The notes under the pieces were generated by a model that was not told the origin of the DNA, made no database searches, and saw only the letters and a list, made by a program, of their open reading frames with translations. From assembly GCA_046351325.1 (NCBI GenBank), contig JAXLYR010000016.1:127285-191284 (forward strand): a stretch of DNA of 64,000 nucleotides, in the 5' to 3' direction. The translations under genes were made by a program, and so were the position numbers. Numbering within the stretch: the first letter of the stretch is position 1; every line of letters starts with the position of its first letter. This DNA comes from Xiheicaenibacterium sp046351325 (GTDB taxonomy: Bacteria; Myxococcota_A; Polyangia; Polyangiales; Polyangiaceae). This document shows positions 28,818 through 36,998 of the stretch, piece by piece.

Positions 28818-31241
28818 ATGCTGCTCATCCACAACCGATCCGGGCTCGCGTTCGCGACCACGATCACGTCTCGCCGACCTCCCGCCCCCGAGGCCGTCCT
28901 CGTCGTGAAGGCGACGTACGCCTTCTCACCATCCTCGCCGCTCGAGCTGCTCCCGACCTCGACGGCCGCGGTTACAGGCGATGTCTTCGCGGACGGCGAC
29001 GACGACCTCGCAGGCGAGCTCGTCTACGCGAGCGACTTCGCCCATTTCAAGCCGCGCGCCGAGTGGATGGTGCGCGCGAGCTGCCACACGCCGAAGGGCA
29101 GGCCCGCGCGTGAGTGTCTCGTCGGCGTGAGCGTCGGCGGGCACGACAAACGCCTGCGCGTCGTCGGTCCACGCGTGTGGGTCGACGATCCGCTGGGCAG
29201 CACTGCGACCCAGGCCGCGCCGTTCACGACGATGCCCATCACCTGGGGTCGCGCGTTCGGCGGCTCGGACAACCACGTCAACCCGGTGGGGCGTGGCGCG
29301 TCCGCGACCGAGCTGCCGAACATCGAGCGCGTCGATCGACCCATCAAGAAGCGCGACGGAGACAACGCGCCCGCTGGCTTCGGTGCGCTGAGCCCGCTCT
29401 GGCCCGCGCGCCTCGCGAAGATGGGGCGCGCCTACGGCCCCGAGTGGGAGGCGCGCAGAGCGCCCTTCGCGGCCGAGGACTTCGACTGGACCTATCACCT
29501 CTCGGCGCCCGAAGATCAGTGGCTCGACGGCTACCTCAAAGGGGACGAGGTCGTGCGCTTCGAGCACCTCCACCCCGAGACGAGCGAGCTCACGATCAAG
29601 CTCCCCGCGCTGCGCGTGCGCGTGTTCGCGCGACGTCGCGGCGAGGCCATCCACGCCGTGCCGATGGTGCTCGACACGCTCTTCGCCGACCTCGAAAAAG
29701 GGCAGCTGTCGCTCGTGTGGCGCGGGCTCACGCCCGTCCGCGAGCTCGACATGAGCGATCTCGTGAGCGTCCTCGTCGCGCGCGAGGCGAGCGCCGACGC
29801 TCCGCAGCCGGACGCTCACTACCACCGCGAGCTCGAGGCCCTCGAGGCCGATCCGATCGGGTACGCGACCGCGATCGCCGAGCTCGAGATGAAGATGGGT
29901 GAGCTCGACGCGCGCCTCCCGCCGCTCCCGGTCGTGCCCGACGCGAACCCAGTCGGCGACGAGCTCGCGAAGGCCATCCCCGCCGACGCACCGGGCGCCG
30001 CCATGCTCGCCGCGCAGGTCCGCGGAGCGGGTCAGACCGCTTCGGCTGCGGGGCCGGCGACGATGGAGAAGGCCCTCGCGAGCGCGCGCGCCGCCAACGA
30101 GGACGTGCCTCCAGTCCCCTACGCGAAGCCCGGCAACATGCCGTCGCTCGGCTTGCGCAAGCGCATCCGCAGCGTCGTCGCGCAAACCGCGAGCGCGCTG
30201 CCGCTCCGCGCGGTGATGTCCCCGAAGGAGCGCGCGCGGCTCGACGCGCTCGTCGCGCTGCCGAACGATCCCAAGCTCAAACAGGCCGATCCCGAGTACA
30301 GCTTCCCCGAGCCGCTCTCGAGCGACGAGCCTGGGCCGGGCGCGAACCTCGTCGATCACGATTTGACCGGGCGCGACCTCTCGGGGCGCGATCTCTCGGG
30401 CGCACGCCTCGACGGCGCGGTCCTCACCAAGGCAAACCTCAAGGGCGCGAACCTCAAGGGCGCGAGCCTCCGCGGCGCGGTGCTCTACAAGGCGGATCTC
30501 AGCGACGCGAACCTGAGTCAGGCCGACCTGTCACGCGCGAACCTCGCGAAGAGCGTCGCGCCGCGCGCGTGCTTCGACGGCGCGACGCTCGACGAGACCT
30601 TCTTCCAAGACGCCGAGCTCGAGCGCGCCTCGTTCGAGGAGGCGCGCGGCGAGTGGCCGGTCTTCGAGCGCGCGTCGGCGCCGAACGCTGTGTTTCGCCA
30701 CGCGAAGCTCACGCGCCCCGACTTCAGCTCCGCGAACCTCGAGGGCGCCACGATCACGCACGCGGACATCGAGTCGGCGGTCTTCGAGGGCGCGATCGCG
30801 AACGGCGTCGATCTCTCGGAGAGCAAGCTCAACAAGTCCTACGCGAAGAACGCGCTCTTCAAGAACGCGAAGCTCGTGCGCGCGCGCATCGAGCGGAGCG
30901 CCTTCTTCGGCGCGACCCTCGACGGCGCGGATCTCAGCCTCGCGCGCATGGCGGGCACCCACCTGACCGAGGCCTCGCTCGCGAACGCCGAGGTCTACGG
31001 CGCCGATCTTCGAGGCGCGCGCCTCTACCGCGCGAAGCTCAGCGGCTCGTGCTTCGAGCGCGCGAACCTCTTCGGCGCCGACCTCACCGCGACCCGCGTC
31101 GACAAGACCTCGTTCAGGGACGCGAACCTCTACGACGCGAAGCTCCTCGACGCCGCTGGCGAGGGCGCCGACTTCGAGCGCGCGAACCTCGAGCGCTGCA
31201 TCTACAAGAAGCGCGACGCCGCGCGCGGAGGTAGCAAATGA
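28818..31241 (+). CDS. DUF2169 - pentapeptide-repeat fusion protein
   Basis: 807 residues. Residues about 1-310 are a second DUF2169 domain (VLVVKATYAF, TMPITWGRAFGG, then MVLDTLFADLEKGQLSLVWRG). A helical Ala-rich linker follows. Residues about 515-800 are A(D/N)LxG-type pentapeptide repeats (DLSGRDLSGARLDGAVLTKA) that form a right-handed square beta-helix. A GAGAGAGAG ribosome-binding sequence lies at 28800-28809. Fusing the adaptor to a pentapeptide solenoid suggests a long scaffold reaching from the spike. The stop overlaps the next start by four bases (ATGA). Confidence 0.92.
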   Translation: MLLIHNRSGLAFATTITSRRPPAPEAVLVVKATYAFSPSSPLELLPTSTAAVTGDVFADGDDDLAGELVYASDFAHFKPRAEWMVRASCHTPKGRPARECLVGVSVGGHDKRLRVVGPRVWVDDPLGSTATQAAPFTTMPITWGRAFGGSDNHVNPVGRGASATELPNIERVDRPIKKRDGDNAPAGFGALSPLWPARLAKMGRAYGPEWEARRAPFAAEDFDWTYHLSAPEDQWLDGYLKGDEVVRFEHLHPETSELTIKLPALRVRVFARRRGEAIHAVPMVLDTLFADLEKGQLSLVWRGLTPVRELDMSDLVSVLVAREASADAPQPDAHYHRELEALEADPIGYATAIAELEMKMGELDARLPPLPVVPDANPVGDELAKAIPADAPGAAMLAAQVRGAGQTASAAGPATMEKALASARAANEDVPPVPYAKPGNMPSLGLRKRIRSVVAQTASALPLRAVMSPKERARLDALVALPNDPKLKQADPEYSFPEPLSSDEPGPGANLVDHDLTGRDLSGRDLSGARLDGAVLTKANLKGANLKGASLRGAVLYKADLSDANLSQADLSRANLAKSVAPRACFDGATLDETFFQDAELERASFEEARGEWPVFERASAPNAVFRHAKLTRPDFSSANLEGATITHADIESAVFEGAIANGVDLSESKLNKSYAKNALFKNAKLVRARIERSAFFGATLDGADLSLARMAGTHLTEASLANAEVYGADLRGARLYRAKLSGSCFERANLFGADLTATRVDKTSFRDANLYDAKLLDAAGEGADFERANLERCIYKKRDAARGGSK

Positions 31242-33058
31242 CGGTCTTCACCTCGACGGAAGAGGTCCTCGCCGCGGCGCGCGCCGGCAAGCTGCGCGAG
31301 GCTCGCCTGCGCGGCGTCTCGCTGCGTGGCGCGGAGCTCACCGGGACGGATTGGTCGGGCGCGAGCCTCGACAGCTGCGATCTCGAGGCCGCGAACCTCA
31401 CGGGTGCGATCTTCGACGGCGCGCGCCTCGCTGGCGTGAACCTCGCCGAAGCGCGGCTCGACGGGGCGCGCGCGAAGGGCGCGCTCTTCCATCAGACAGG
31501 GCTCGTCGGCGCGAAGCTCGAGCGCGCGGTGCTCGACGGGGCGCGCCTCGTCCGCGCGGATCTCACCCGCGCCGCGCTCGACGGCGCGTCGCTCCGCGAG
31601 GCCACCCTCGCGGACGTGAACCTCGACGGCGCGTCGCTTCGAGGCGCCGACCTCTCGGAGGCTCGCTGCGCGAAGCTCTCCGCGAAGGGCGCCGATCTCT
31701 CGGAGGCGCGCCTCGCGAAGGCTGGCCTGCCCGAGGCCGCGCTCGACGACGCCAAGCTCGTGAACGCCGTGCTCGACGGCGCCGTCCTGCAGAAGGCTTC
31801 GCTCGCGCGCGCCGATCTCACGGGCGCGAGCTGCTCGGAGGTCGTTTTCACGAACAGCGATCTGCGCGAGGCTCGCTTGCCCACCACGCTCGCGAAGGCC
31901 GTCCTCGATCGGGCGCGCCTCAGCGATCGCGACGACCCCGACAGCGAGGAGATGCCCTGGGACAGCGAGCGCGCGGCCGCGCCGGCCATCGCGCTCGGCT
32001 TCGACGGCGCGGATCTCAAGGGCACGCTCTTCAACCGACTCAGCCTGCGATCCGCCGCGTTCGGCGGGGCAAAGGAAATCACCGGCGCGACCTTCGTCGA
32101 GAGCGACCTCACGGGCGCGGACTTCAGGCTCCCGCCTACGCCTGGCAAGAAGGACGTCGAGGCGCGCAGCCTCGACAAAGCTCCCGCGATCGCAGCGAGC
32201 TTCCTGAAGTCGCGTCTCCGCGAGGCGCACTTCGACGGCAGGCGCATCGGGACGAGCGCGTTCGCGGGCGCGGACCTCCGCGACGCGAGCTTCGTCCGCG
32301 CACGCATCGAGCAGTCGACCTTCCACGGCGCCGAGCTCGCGGGCGCGGACTTCTCCCACGCATTTCTCTGGGGCGTCGATCTCGAGGGCGTGCCGCTCGA
32401 CGGCGTTCGCTTCACGCGGACGGGCTTTCACAGCGTCATCTTCGGCGCGACGGATCTCCGGCGCGTCGACGTCCGCGGGCTCCGCTTCGAGCGCTGCACG
32501 TTCGAGCGCGCGGACCTCTCGGGGATCGACTTCAGCGGCTGCGATCTCACCGGGTGCGACTTCGGTGAGAGCAACCTGACGAAGGCCGTGTTCCGCGGCG
32601 CGACGCTGCGCCTCTGCTCCTTCCGCAAGACGAACCTCACGCTCGCCGACCTCGCGGGGATCGACGGCAAGGGCGCGAACTTCACCGAGGCGACCCTCGA
32701 GGGCGCGAACTTCGCCGAGGCGCGCCTCCGACGTAGTACCTTTACCCAAGTCAAAGCAAAAGCCGGGCGATTCCCGGCCGCGGACCTGCGCGACTCGGTG
32801 TGGCAGCGGGCCGAGGCTCCGCACGCGAGCTTCATGGGCGCGCGGCTCGACAACGCCGATCTTTCGAACGCCGATCTCGCGAGCGCGGACCTCACCCGCG
32901 CGAGCCTCGACGGCGCGAACCTGCACGCGCTCGTCGATACGGGCGCGGTCTACGCGGGCGCGAGCGTCGACGGCGTGCGCCGCACCGACGCCGCGCGCCT
33001 CGCGGCCGAGAACTGGAAGATGCCCCCCAACGTCCGATCCACGAGGGATGCGTCATGA
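31238..33058 (+). CDS. Long pentapeptide-repeat protein
   Basis: 606 residues, almost entirely pentapeptide repeats from about residue 20 to 580 (for example ARLRGVSLRGAELTGTDWSG), about 110 repeats and so roughly 27 turns of a quadrilateral beta-helix. Two short non-repeat insertions near 225-250 and 290-320 interrupt it. It is translationally coupled on both sides: ATGA overlap with the DUF2169 fusion and with the DUF3540 gene. Such solenoids can mimic DNA or act as rigid spacers. Here the operon suggests a structural or cargo-binding role on the secretion tip, not gyrase protection. Confidence 0.92.
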   Translation: MTVFTSTEEVLAAARAGKLREARLRGVSLRGAELTGTDWSGASLDSCDLEAANLTGAIFDGARLAGVNLAEARLDGARAKGALFHQTGLVGAKLERAVLDGARLVRADLTRAALDGASLREATLADVNLDGASLRGADLSEARCAKLSAKGADLSEARLAKAGLPEAALDDAKLVNAVLDGAVLQKASLARADLTGASCSEVVFTNSDLREARLPTTLAKAVLDRARLSDRDDPDSEEMPWDSERAAAPAIALGFDGADLKGTLFNRLSLRSAAFGGAKEITGATFVESDLTGADFRLPPTPGKKDVEARSLDKAPAIAASFLKSRLREAHFDGRRIGTSAFAGADLRDASFVRARIEQSTFHGAELAGADFSHAFLWGVDLEGVPLDGVRFTRTGFHSVIFGATDLRRVDVRGLRFERCTFERADLSGIDFSGCDLTGCDFGESNLTKAVFRGATLRLCSFRKTNLTLADLAGIDGKGANFTEATLEGANFAEARLRRSTFTQVKAKAGRFPAADLRDSVWQRAEAPHASFMGARLDNADLSNADLASADLTRASLDGANLHALVDTGAVYAGASVDGVRRTDAARLAAENWKMPPNVRSTRDAS

Positions 33059-33660
33059 CGAGCCCTTTGCGAAAAGCGAGTCTCGAGCCTCAAGTCCAAG
33101 CCTCCGACGCCGCGCGCGTTGCCCGCGAGCTCCGCCACGCAAAGTGGTTCGGGCCCGCGCGCGTCCTCGCAGTCCACGTCGATCGGCTCGAGCTCGAGCT
33201 CGACGACGACGAGCTCACGCCGAGCGAGCGTCGCGTGACCGCGCGCAACGCGCTCGCGTGGCCATACGAACCCGCCGCGGGCGACGAGTTGCTCGCGCTC
33301 GTCGGTCCGCGCGGTGCGTTCGTCATCGGCGTCCTCTCGGGCACAGGCAAGACGCGGCTCTCTTTCGAGGGCGACGTCGAGCTCCGCGCCGAGGGCGGGA
33401 CGCTGCGCCTCGCGGGGGACGACGGCGTCTCGATCGACGGGCCCGCCGTCGCCATCCGCGCTCGCGCGATCGATCTCGTCGCCGACGCGGCCTCCCACAT
33501 CTTCGGCACGCTGAAGAAGACCGTGCGCGAGCTCTACGTGCTGCGCGCGGGTGAGCGCCACGACATCGTCGAGGGCGCGTCGGTGACCCACGCGAAGACG
33601 GCGCGAATCCTCACGCGCGAGAAGGTCACCATCAACGGCAAAGAGATCTTCCTCGGCTGA
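33055..33660 (+). CDS. DUF3540 protein (T6SS tip operon)
   Basis: 201 residues from the ATG at 33055 that overlaps the pentapeptide gene stop (ATGA). The N-terminal half (ARELRHAKWFGPARVLAVHVDRLELEL) and the beta repeats LSFEGDVELRAEGGTLRLAGDDGVSIDG are characteristic of DUF3540, found next to DUF2169 and DUF4150 genes in T6SS loci. The repeat part looks like a gp5-type beta-helix strand pattern, so it may extend or cap the spike. No catalytic motif. Confidence 0.88.
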   Translation: MTSPLRKASLEPQVQASDAARVARELRHAKWFGPARVLAVHVDRLELELDDDELTPSERRVTARNALAWPYEPAAGDELLALVGPRGAFVIGVLSGTGKTRLSFEGDVELRAEGGTLRLAGDDGVSIDGPAVAIRARAIDLVADAASHIFGTLKKTVRELYVLRAGERHDIVEGASVTHAKTARILTREKVTINGKEIFLG

Positions 33661-33670
33661 GGAGAGGCCC

Positions 33671-34594
33671 ATGCTCCCTGCATCCACGCGTGGAATCGGA
33701 ATGGCGCTCGGCTTCCCCGACGTCTGTCTCACGCCGAGCCCAGCAGGCCCGGTGCCGATCCCCTACCCCAACATCGCCGAGCACTCGCAGGCCTCGAAGA
33801 CGGTCGCCACCATCAAGATCAACATGATGGATGCGCTCAACATGATGAGCGAGATCCCCATGTCGAGCGGCGACGAGGCTGGCTCCTCGCACCCGACCGT
33901 GAAGGGCCCGCAGCGCTACACGATGGGCATGTTCAACATCCTCTTGAACTTGATGCCGGCGATCACGCTCGCGTGCCTCACGTCGCACAACAACATGAAC
34001 TGCCCCGTCGGCGCGGTGCTCGTGCCGAGCGCGCCGAACATCCTCTTCAACTTCGCGACGGGCTGCGCGGGCGCGTCGCTCGAGCCCGCGAGCCACTACG
34101 CCGACGCTGCGGCCGCCGACGGCCTCATTGCGACGAGCGACACGCTTCGGGTCGAGGTCTTCTCCATGGGCTTCGCCGTCGAGCTCGACGAGGCCGTCCG
34201 TCGCGCTGTCGCGTCCGGCGCGAGCGTCGTGACGCTCGATCTGCGGGGCTGTCCTGGTGGCGTCCTCTCGAGCGCGATCGACGCGGCCGAGCTCTTCTTG
34301 CCGGCGGGCGCGCTGATCGTCACGCTCGTCGACGAAGACGGCGACGCGCTCGAGCGCCGTTCACGCGGCGGGCCGCTCCTCGACGTGCCGCTCGTGCTCC
34401 TCGTCGATGAGGACACCGCGAGCGCCGCCGAGACCTTCGCCTCGGCGCTCGCGGCTCACGGGCGCGCCCTCGTGCTCGGGGACGCGACGCGCGGCAAGCG
34501 CTCCGCCGCGAGGCCGATCTCGCTCGGCGATGGCACCGCGAGCGTGGCGGCCTCGTTCGAATGCGTCCCGCCGAGCGCCGACGCCGCGGGCTGA
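33671..34594 (+). CDS. DUF4150/PAAR-like tip protein fused to an S41 (CtpA/Tsp-like) protease domain
   Basis: 307 residues with a GGAGAGG ribosome-binding site. Residues 10-135 are DUF4150/PAAR-like (FPDVCLTPSPAGPVPIPYPN, HNNMNCPVGAVLVPSAPNI), the module that sharpens the VgrG tip. Residues about 155-295 match the catalytic core of C-terminal-processing peptidases: VVTLDLRGCPGGVLSSAID, RSRGGPLLDVPLVLLVDEDTASAAET, then HGRALVLGDATRGK. Ser251 and Lys276 keep the 25-residue spacing of the family Ser/Lys dyad. The PDZ domain is absent. This suggests a secreted protease effector or a self-processing tip. No immunity gene is adjacent on this strand. It is the last gene of the operon. Confidence 0.85.
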   Translation: MLPASTRGIGMALGFPDVCLTPSPAGPVPIPYPNIAEHSQASKTVATIKINMMDALNMMSEIPMSSGDEAGSSHPTVKGPQRYTMGMFNILLNLMPAITLACLTSHNNMNCPVGAVLVPSAPNILFNFATGCAGASLEPASHYADAAAADGLIATSDTLRVEVFSMGFAVELDEAVRRAVASGASVVTLDLRGCPGGVLSSAIDAAELFLPAGALIVTLVDEDGDALERRSRGGPLLDVPLVLLVDEDTASAAETFASALAAHGRALVLGDATRGKRSAARPISLGDGTASVAASFECVPPSADAAG

Positions 34595-35602
34595 TCAGCC
34601 GAGCGCGTCGGCGAGGAGCGCGTACGAGCGCTTGCGATCCTCGGGGTCGTGCACGTGGGTCATGACCATGACCTCGTCGGCCTCGCACGCGCTCGCGATC
34701 TCGTCGATGCGCGACCTCACGGTCGACGGTGACCCGACGAGCAATCGCTCGCGGAACATCTCGCGGATCGCGGCCTGCTGCTCATCGTCCTCGTGCGCGA
34801 GGGCCTCGGCGACGCTGGGCATCGGCTCGTCGCGCTGTCCCTCGGCGAAGCGGATCCACCCGAGCTCGGCGCTCGAAGCGAGCCTGCGCGCGGCCGCGTC
34901 CGAGTCGGCGCAGATCACCGCGAGCGACACGATCGCCTGCGGCTCGGGCGACACGTCGCTCGCGCGGAACGCTCTGCGATAGGTCGTGAGCTCGTGCGCC
35001 GCGTCGGCCGGGTTCATGTGCGCGGCGAACGCGAACGGCAGCCCGAGCGACGCCGCGAGCCGCCCGCCGTAGTCGCTCGACCCGAGCAGCCAGAGCGCCG
35101 GCGGCGTGACCCCGGCTGGGACCGCGATCGTCGAGCGCGCGAAGCGCGGGCGCGGCAGCGGGTCGGGCCCGAGGTAACGCCGGAGCTCCGCGAGCTCGCT
35201 CGCGAACTCGTCACCGCTCTCGAGGGGTTTGCCGCGCCGGAGCAAGAGCCCAGTCCGCGGGTCGGTGCCCGCCGCGCGGCCTAATCCCAAATCGATGCGA
35301 TTGGGGAATAGCGCCGAGAGCACCCTGAAGAGCTCGGCGACCTTGAGCGGGCTGTGATTGGGCAACATGATCCCGCCCGCGCCCACCCGCATCGTCTTCG
35401 TCCGCGCCGCGATCTGCCCGATCATGATCTCGGGCGCGGAGCTCGCGACGCTCGCGGCGTTGTGGTGTTCGGCGACCCAATATCGACAGTAGCCGAGGGA
35501 CTCGGCGGCGACGGCGAGGTCGATCGTCGCCATGAGGGCGTCGTGGGGTGTCGACCCGCTCGCGATGGGAGAGAGGTCCAATACGGACCGGCGTCGCTTC
35601 AT
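34595..35602 (-). CDS. LLM-class flavin-dependent monooxygenase (luciferase-like)
   Basis: 335 residues from the ATG at 35602. Luciferase-like landmarks are AAESLGYCRYWVAEHHN, TKTMRVGAGGIMLPNHSPLKVAELF and the FPNRIDLGLGRAAGTDP segment of the MsnO8-type LLM branch. A TIM-barrel enzyme using FMNH2 is expected; the substrate is unknown. Its stop codon directly abuts the stop of the PAAR-S41 gene (TGATCA), so transcripts must overlap at the 3' ends. It probably does not belong to the secretion operon. Confidence 0.9.
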   Translation of the reverse strand: MKRRRSVLDLSPIASGSTPHDALMATIDLAVAAESLGYCRYWVAEHHNAASVASSAPEIMIGQIAARTKTMRVGAGGIMLPNHSPLKVAELFRVLSALFPNRIDLGLGRAAGTDPRTGLLLRRGKPLESGDEFASELAELRRYLGPDPLPRPRFARSTIAVPAGVTPPALWLLGSSDYGGRLAASLGLPFAFAAHMNPADAAHELTTYRRAFRASDVSPEPQAIVSLAVICADSDAAARRLASSAELGWIRFAEGQRDEPMPSVAEALAHEDDEQQAAIREMFRERLLVGSPSTVRSRIDEIASACEADEVMVMTHVHDPEDRKRSYALLADALG

Positions 35603-35753
35603 GCTGGGGAGTATTCCCACGTGCCAACCCCCCGTGCGACTGCGAATCCGTGTGGGAGGATCCAGCTGGATCGTCCGTAGTTCACCGCCTCCCACGCGAT
35701 CTCCGCGACGACACGGTATTGCCGCCTGGCTCAGGCTTTGCCAACGAGGGCGC

Positions 35754-36986
35754 ATGCTCAAGTCCGCACGCCTCCTCGCCGTCCTCCTCCTCGCGCTCGC
35801 CCCGCTCGGGTGTGAGCCCGACGGCGCGCCGACTACCGGCGACGATCAGAACGTCACCGAGTCGACTGGGCGGTTCGAGACCTTCAAGGCCGAAGACGGC
35901 AAATACTATTTCCAACTCCTCGCCTCGAACGGCGAGCGCATCCTCGAGTCCCAGTCCTATTCGTCGTCGAGCGCGATGAAGAAGGGCATCACCTCGGTCA
36001 AGAAGAACGGGGTCGACGACGCTCACTTCGAGGTCACGCAAACCGATTCGGGTGAGTTCTATTTCAACCTCGTCGCCGACAACGGGCAGGTCATCGGCAC
36101 GAGCGAGACCTACGCCTCCGAGGCCAACGCCGACCGCGGCGTCGACGCCGTCATCGCCGCCCTGAAGAGCCCGTCGACCCTCGCCGCCGAGGCCGGCGGC
36201 ATCCGCTTCGAGACCTTCAAAGGCAGCGACTCGAAGACCTATTTCCGACTCCGCGCCAAGAACGGCAAAGTCGTCCTGCAGTCACAGGGCTACTCGTCGA
36301 AGAGCGCCGCGGACTCCGGCATAGCGTCGGTCAAGAAGAACGGCCTCGACGCGAGCCTCTATGAGCTCGTCGGCGGGGACAATGGCCAATACGGCTTTCA
36401 CCTGAAGGCCACGAACGGCAAAATCATCGGTCGCGGCGAGATGTACGCCTCGAAGTCCGGTGCCATCCGCGGCGCGGACACCGTCCGCGATCTCCTGCGC
36501 GAGCTCGCCGGCGCCGGCGCACCCGCCGACGCGGAGATCCAAAAGGAAATCGAGGCCGCCGCCGAAGGCCTCTATTACACGAGCGAGTCGGATTACCCCT
36601 TTGCGTTCGTGTCGAGCGCCGGACAGAAGGGCGCGCCCGTCGACGAGGCCACGGTCCGCGCGGCCTTCGCCTCCCTCGTCGACGCCGACGACGCCGCCGA
36701 CAAGCCGATGAGCACGCTCTACGGGATGGAGTCGACTTGGCAGACTTGGAAAGATCAGGCGCACAACTGCGCTGATCCCAACGACCCCGACGCTCTGCCC
36801 GGCTGCATGAAGATGCGAAACCTCGAGAGCGTGCTCGAGTCGAACCTCACCGACATCAAGGTCTTCTACTTCGGGGCGAAGGGCGCGGCCGGCAACGTCC
36901 AAGGCATCGGCGTCTCGGTCTTCATCGTCGGGCGCACGCCGGCCGGCACGCTCGCGGGCGTGCGCACGCTCGCGATCTGGACCTGA
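35754..36986 (+). CDS. Lipoprotein with four YegP (DUF1508) repeats and a nuclease A inhibitor-like domain
   Basis: 410 residues. The signal peptide ends near LAPLGC, an imperfect lipobox. Four DUF1508/YegP units follow as two pairs (FETFKAEDGKYYFQLLASNGE, FEVTQTDSGEFYFNLVADNG, FETFKGSDSKTYFRLRAKNG, YELVGGDNGQYGFHLKATNG), each followed by S-Y-x-S or TYAS-like turns. From about residue 275, LYYTSESDYPFAFV and a C-terminal IGVSVFIVGRTPAGTLAGVRTLAIWT resemble NuiA, the cyanobacterial inhibitor of nuclease A. It may protect the envelope or act outside against secreted nucleases; this is inference. Confidence 0.82.
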   Translation: MLKSARLLAVLLLALAPLGCEPDGAPTTGDDQNVTESTGRFETFKAEDGKYYFQLLASNGERILESQSYSSSSAMKKGITSVKKNGVDDAHFEVTQTDSGEFYFNLVADNGQVIGTSETYASEANADRGVDAVIAALKSPSTLAAEAGGIRFETFKGSDSKTYFRLRAKNGKVVLQSQGYSSKSAADSGIASVKKNGLDASLYELVGGDNGQYGFHLKATNGKIIGRGEMYASKSGAIRGADTVRDLLRELAGAGAPADAEIQKEIEAAAEGLYYTSESDYPFAFVSSAGQKGAPVDEATVRAAFASLVDADDAADKPMSTLYGMESTWQTWKDQAHNCADPNDPDALPGCMKMRNLESVLESNLTDIKVFYFGAKGAAGNVQGIGVSVFIVGRTPAGTLAGVRTLAIWT

Positions 36987-36998
36987 AGCGCGGGCCGC

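Noticed and set aside
28926..30359. Long open frame on the minus strand opposite the DUF2169-pentapeptide gene
   Set aside because: It is Arg/Glu/Asp-rich without domain character and fully antisense to a clear gene; such frames are expected in very GC-rich DNA.
31202..32926. 574-residue minus-strand frame with a repeat-like pattern
   Set aside because: It mirrors the periodicity of the pentapeptide gene on the plus strand; the repeat is a by-product of the coding repeat.
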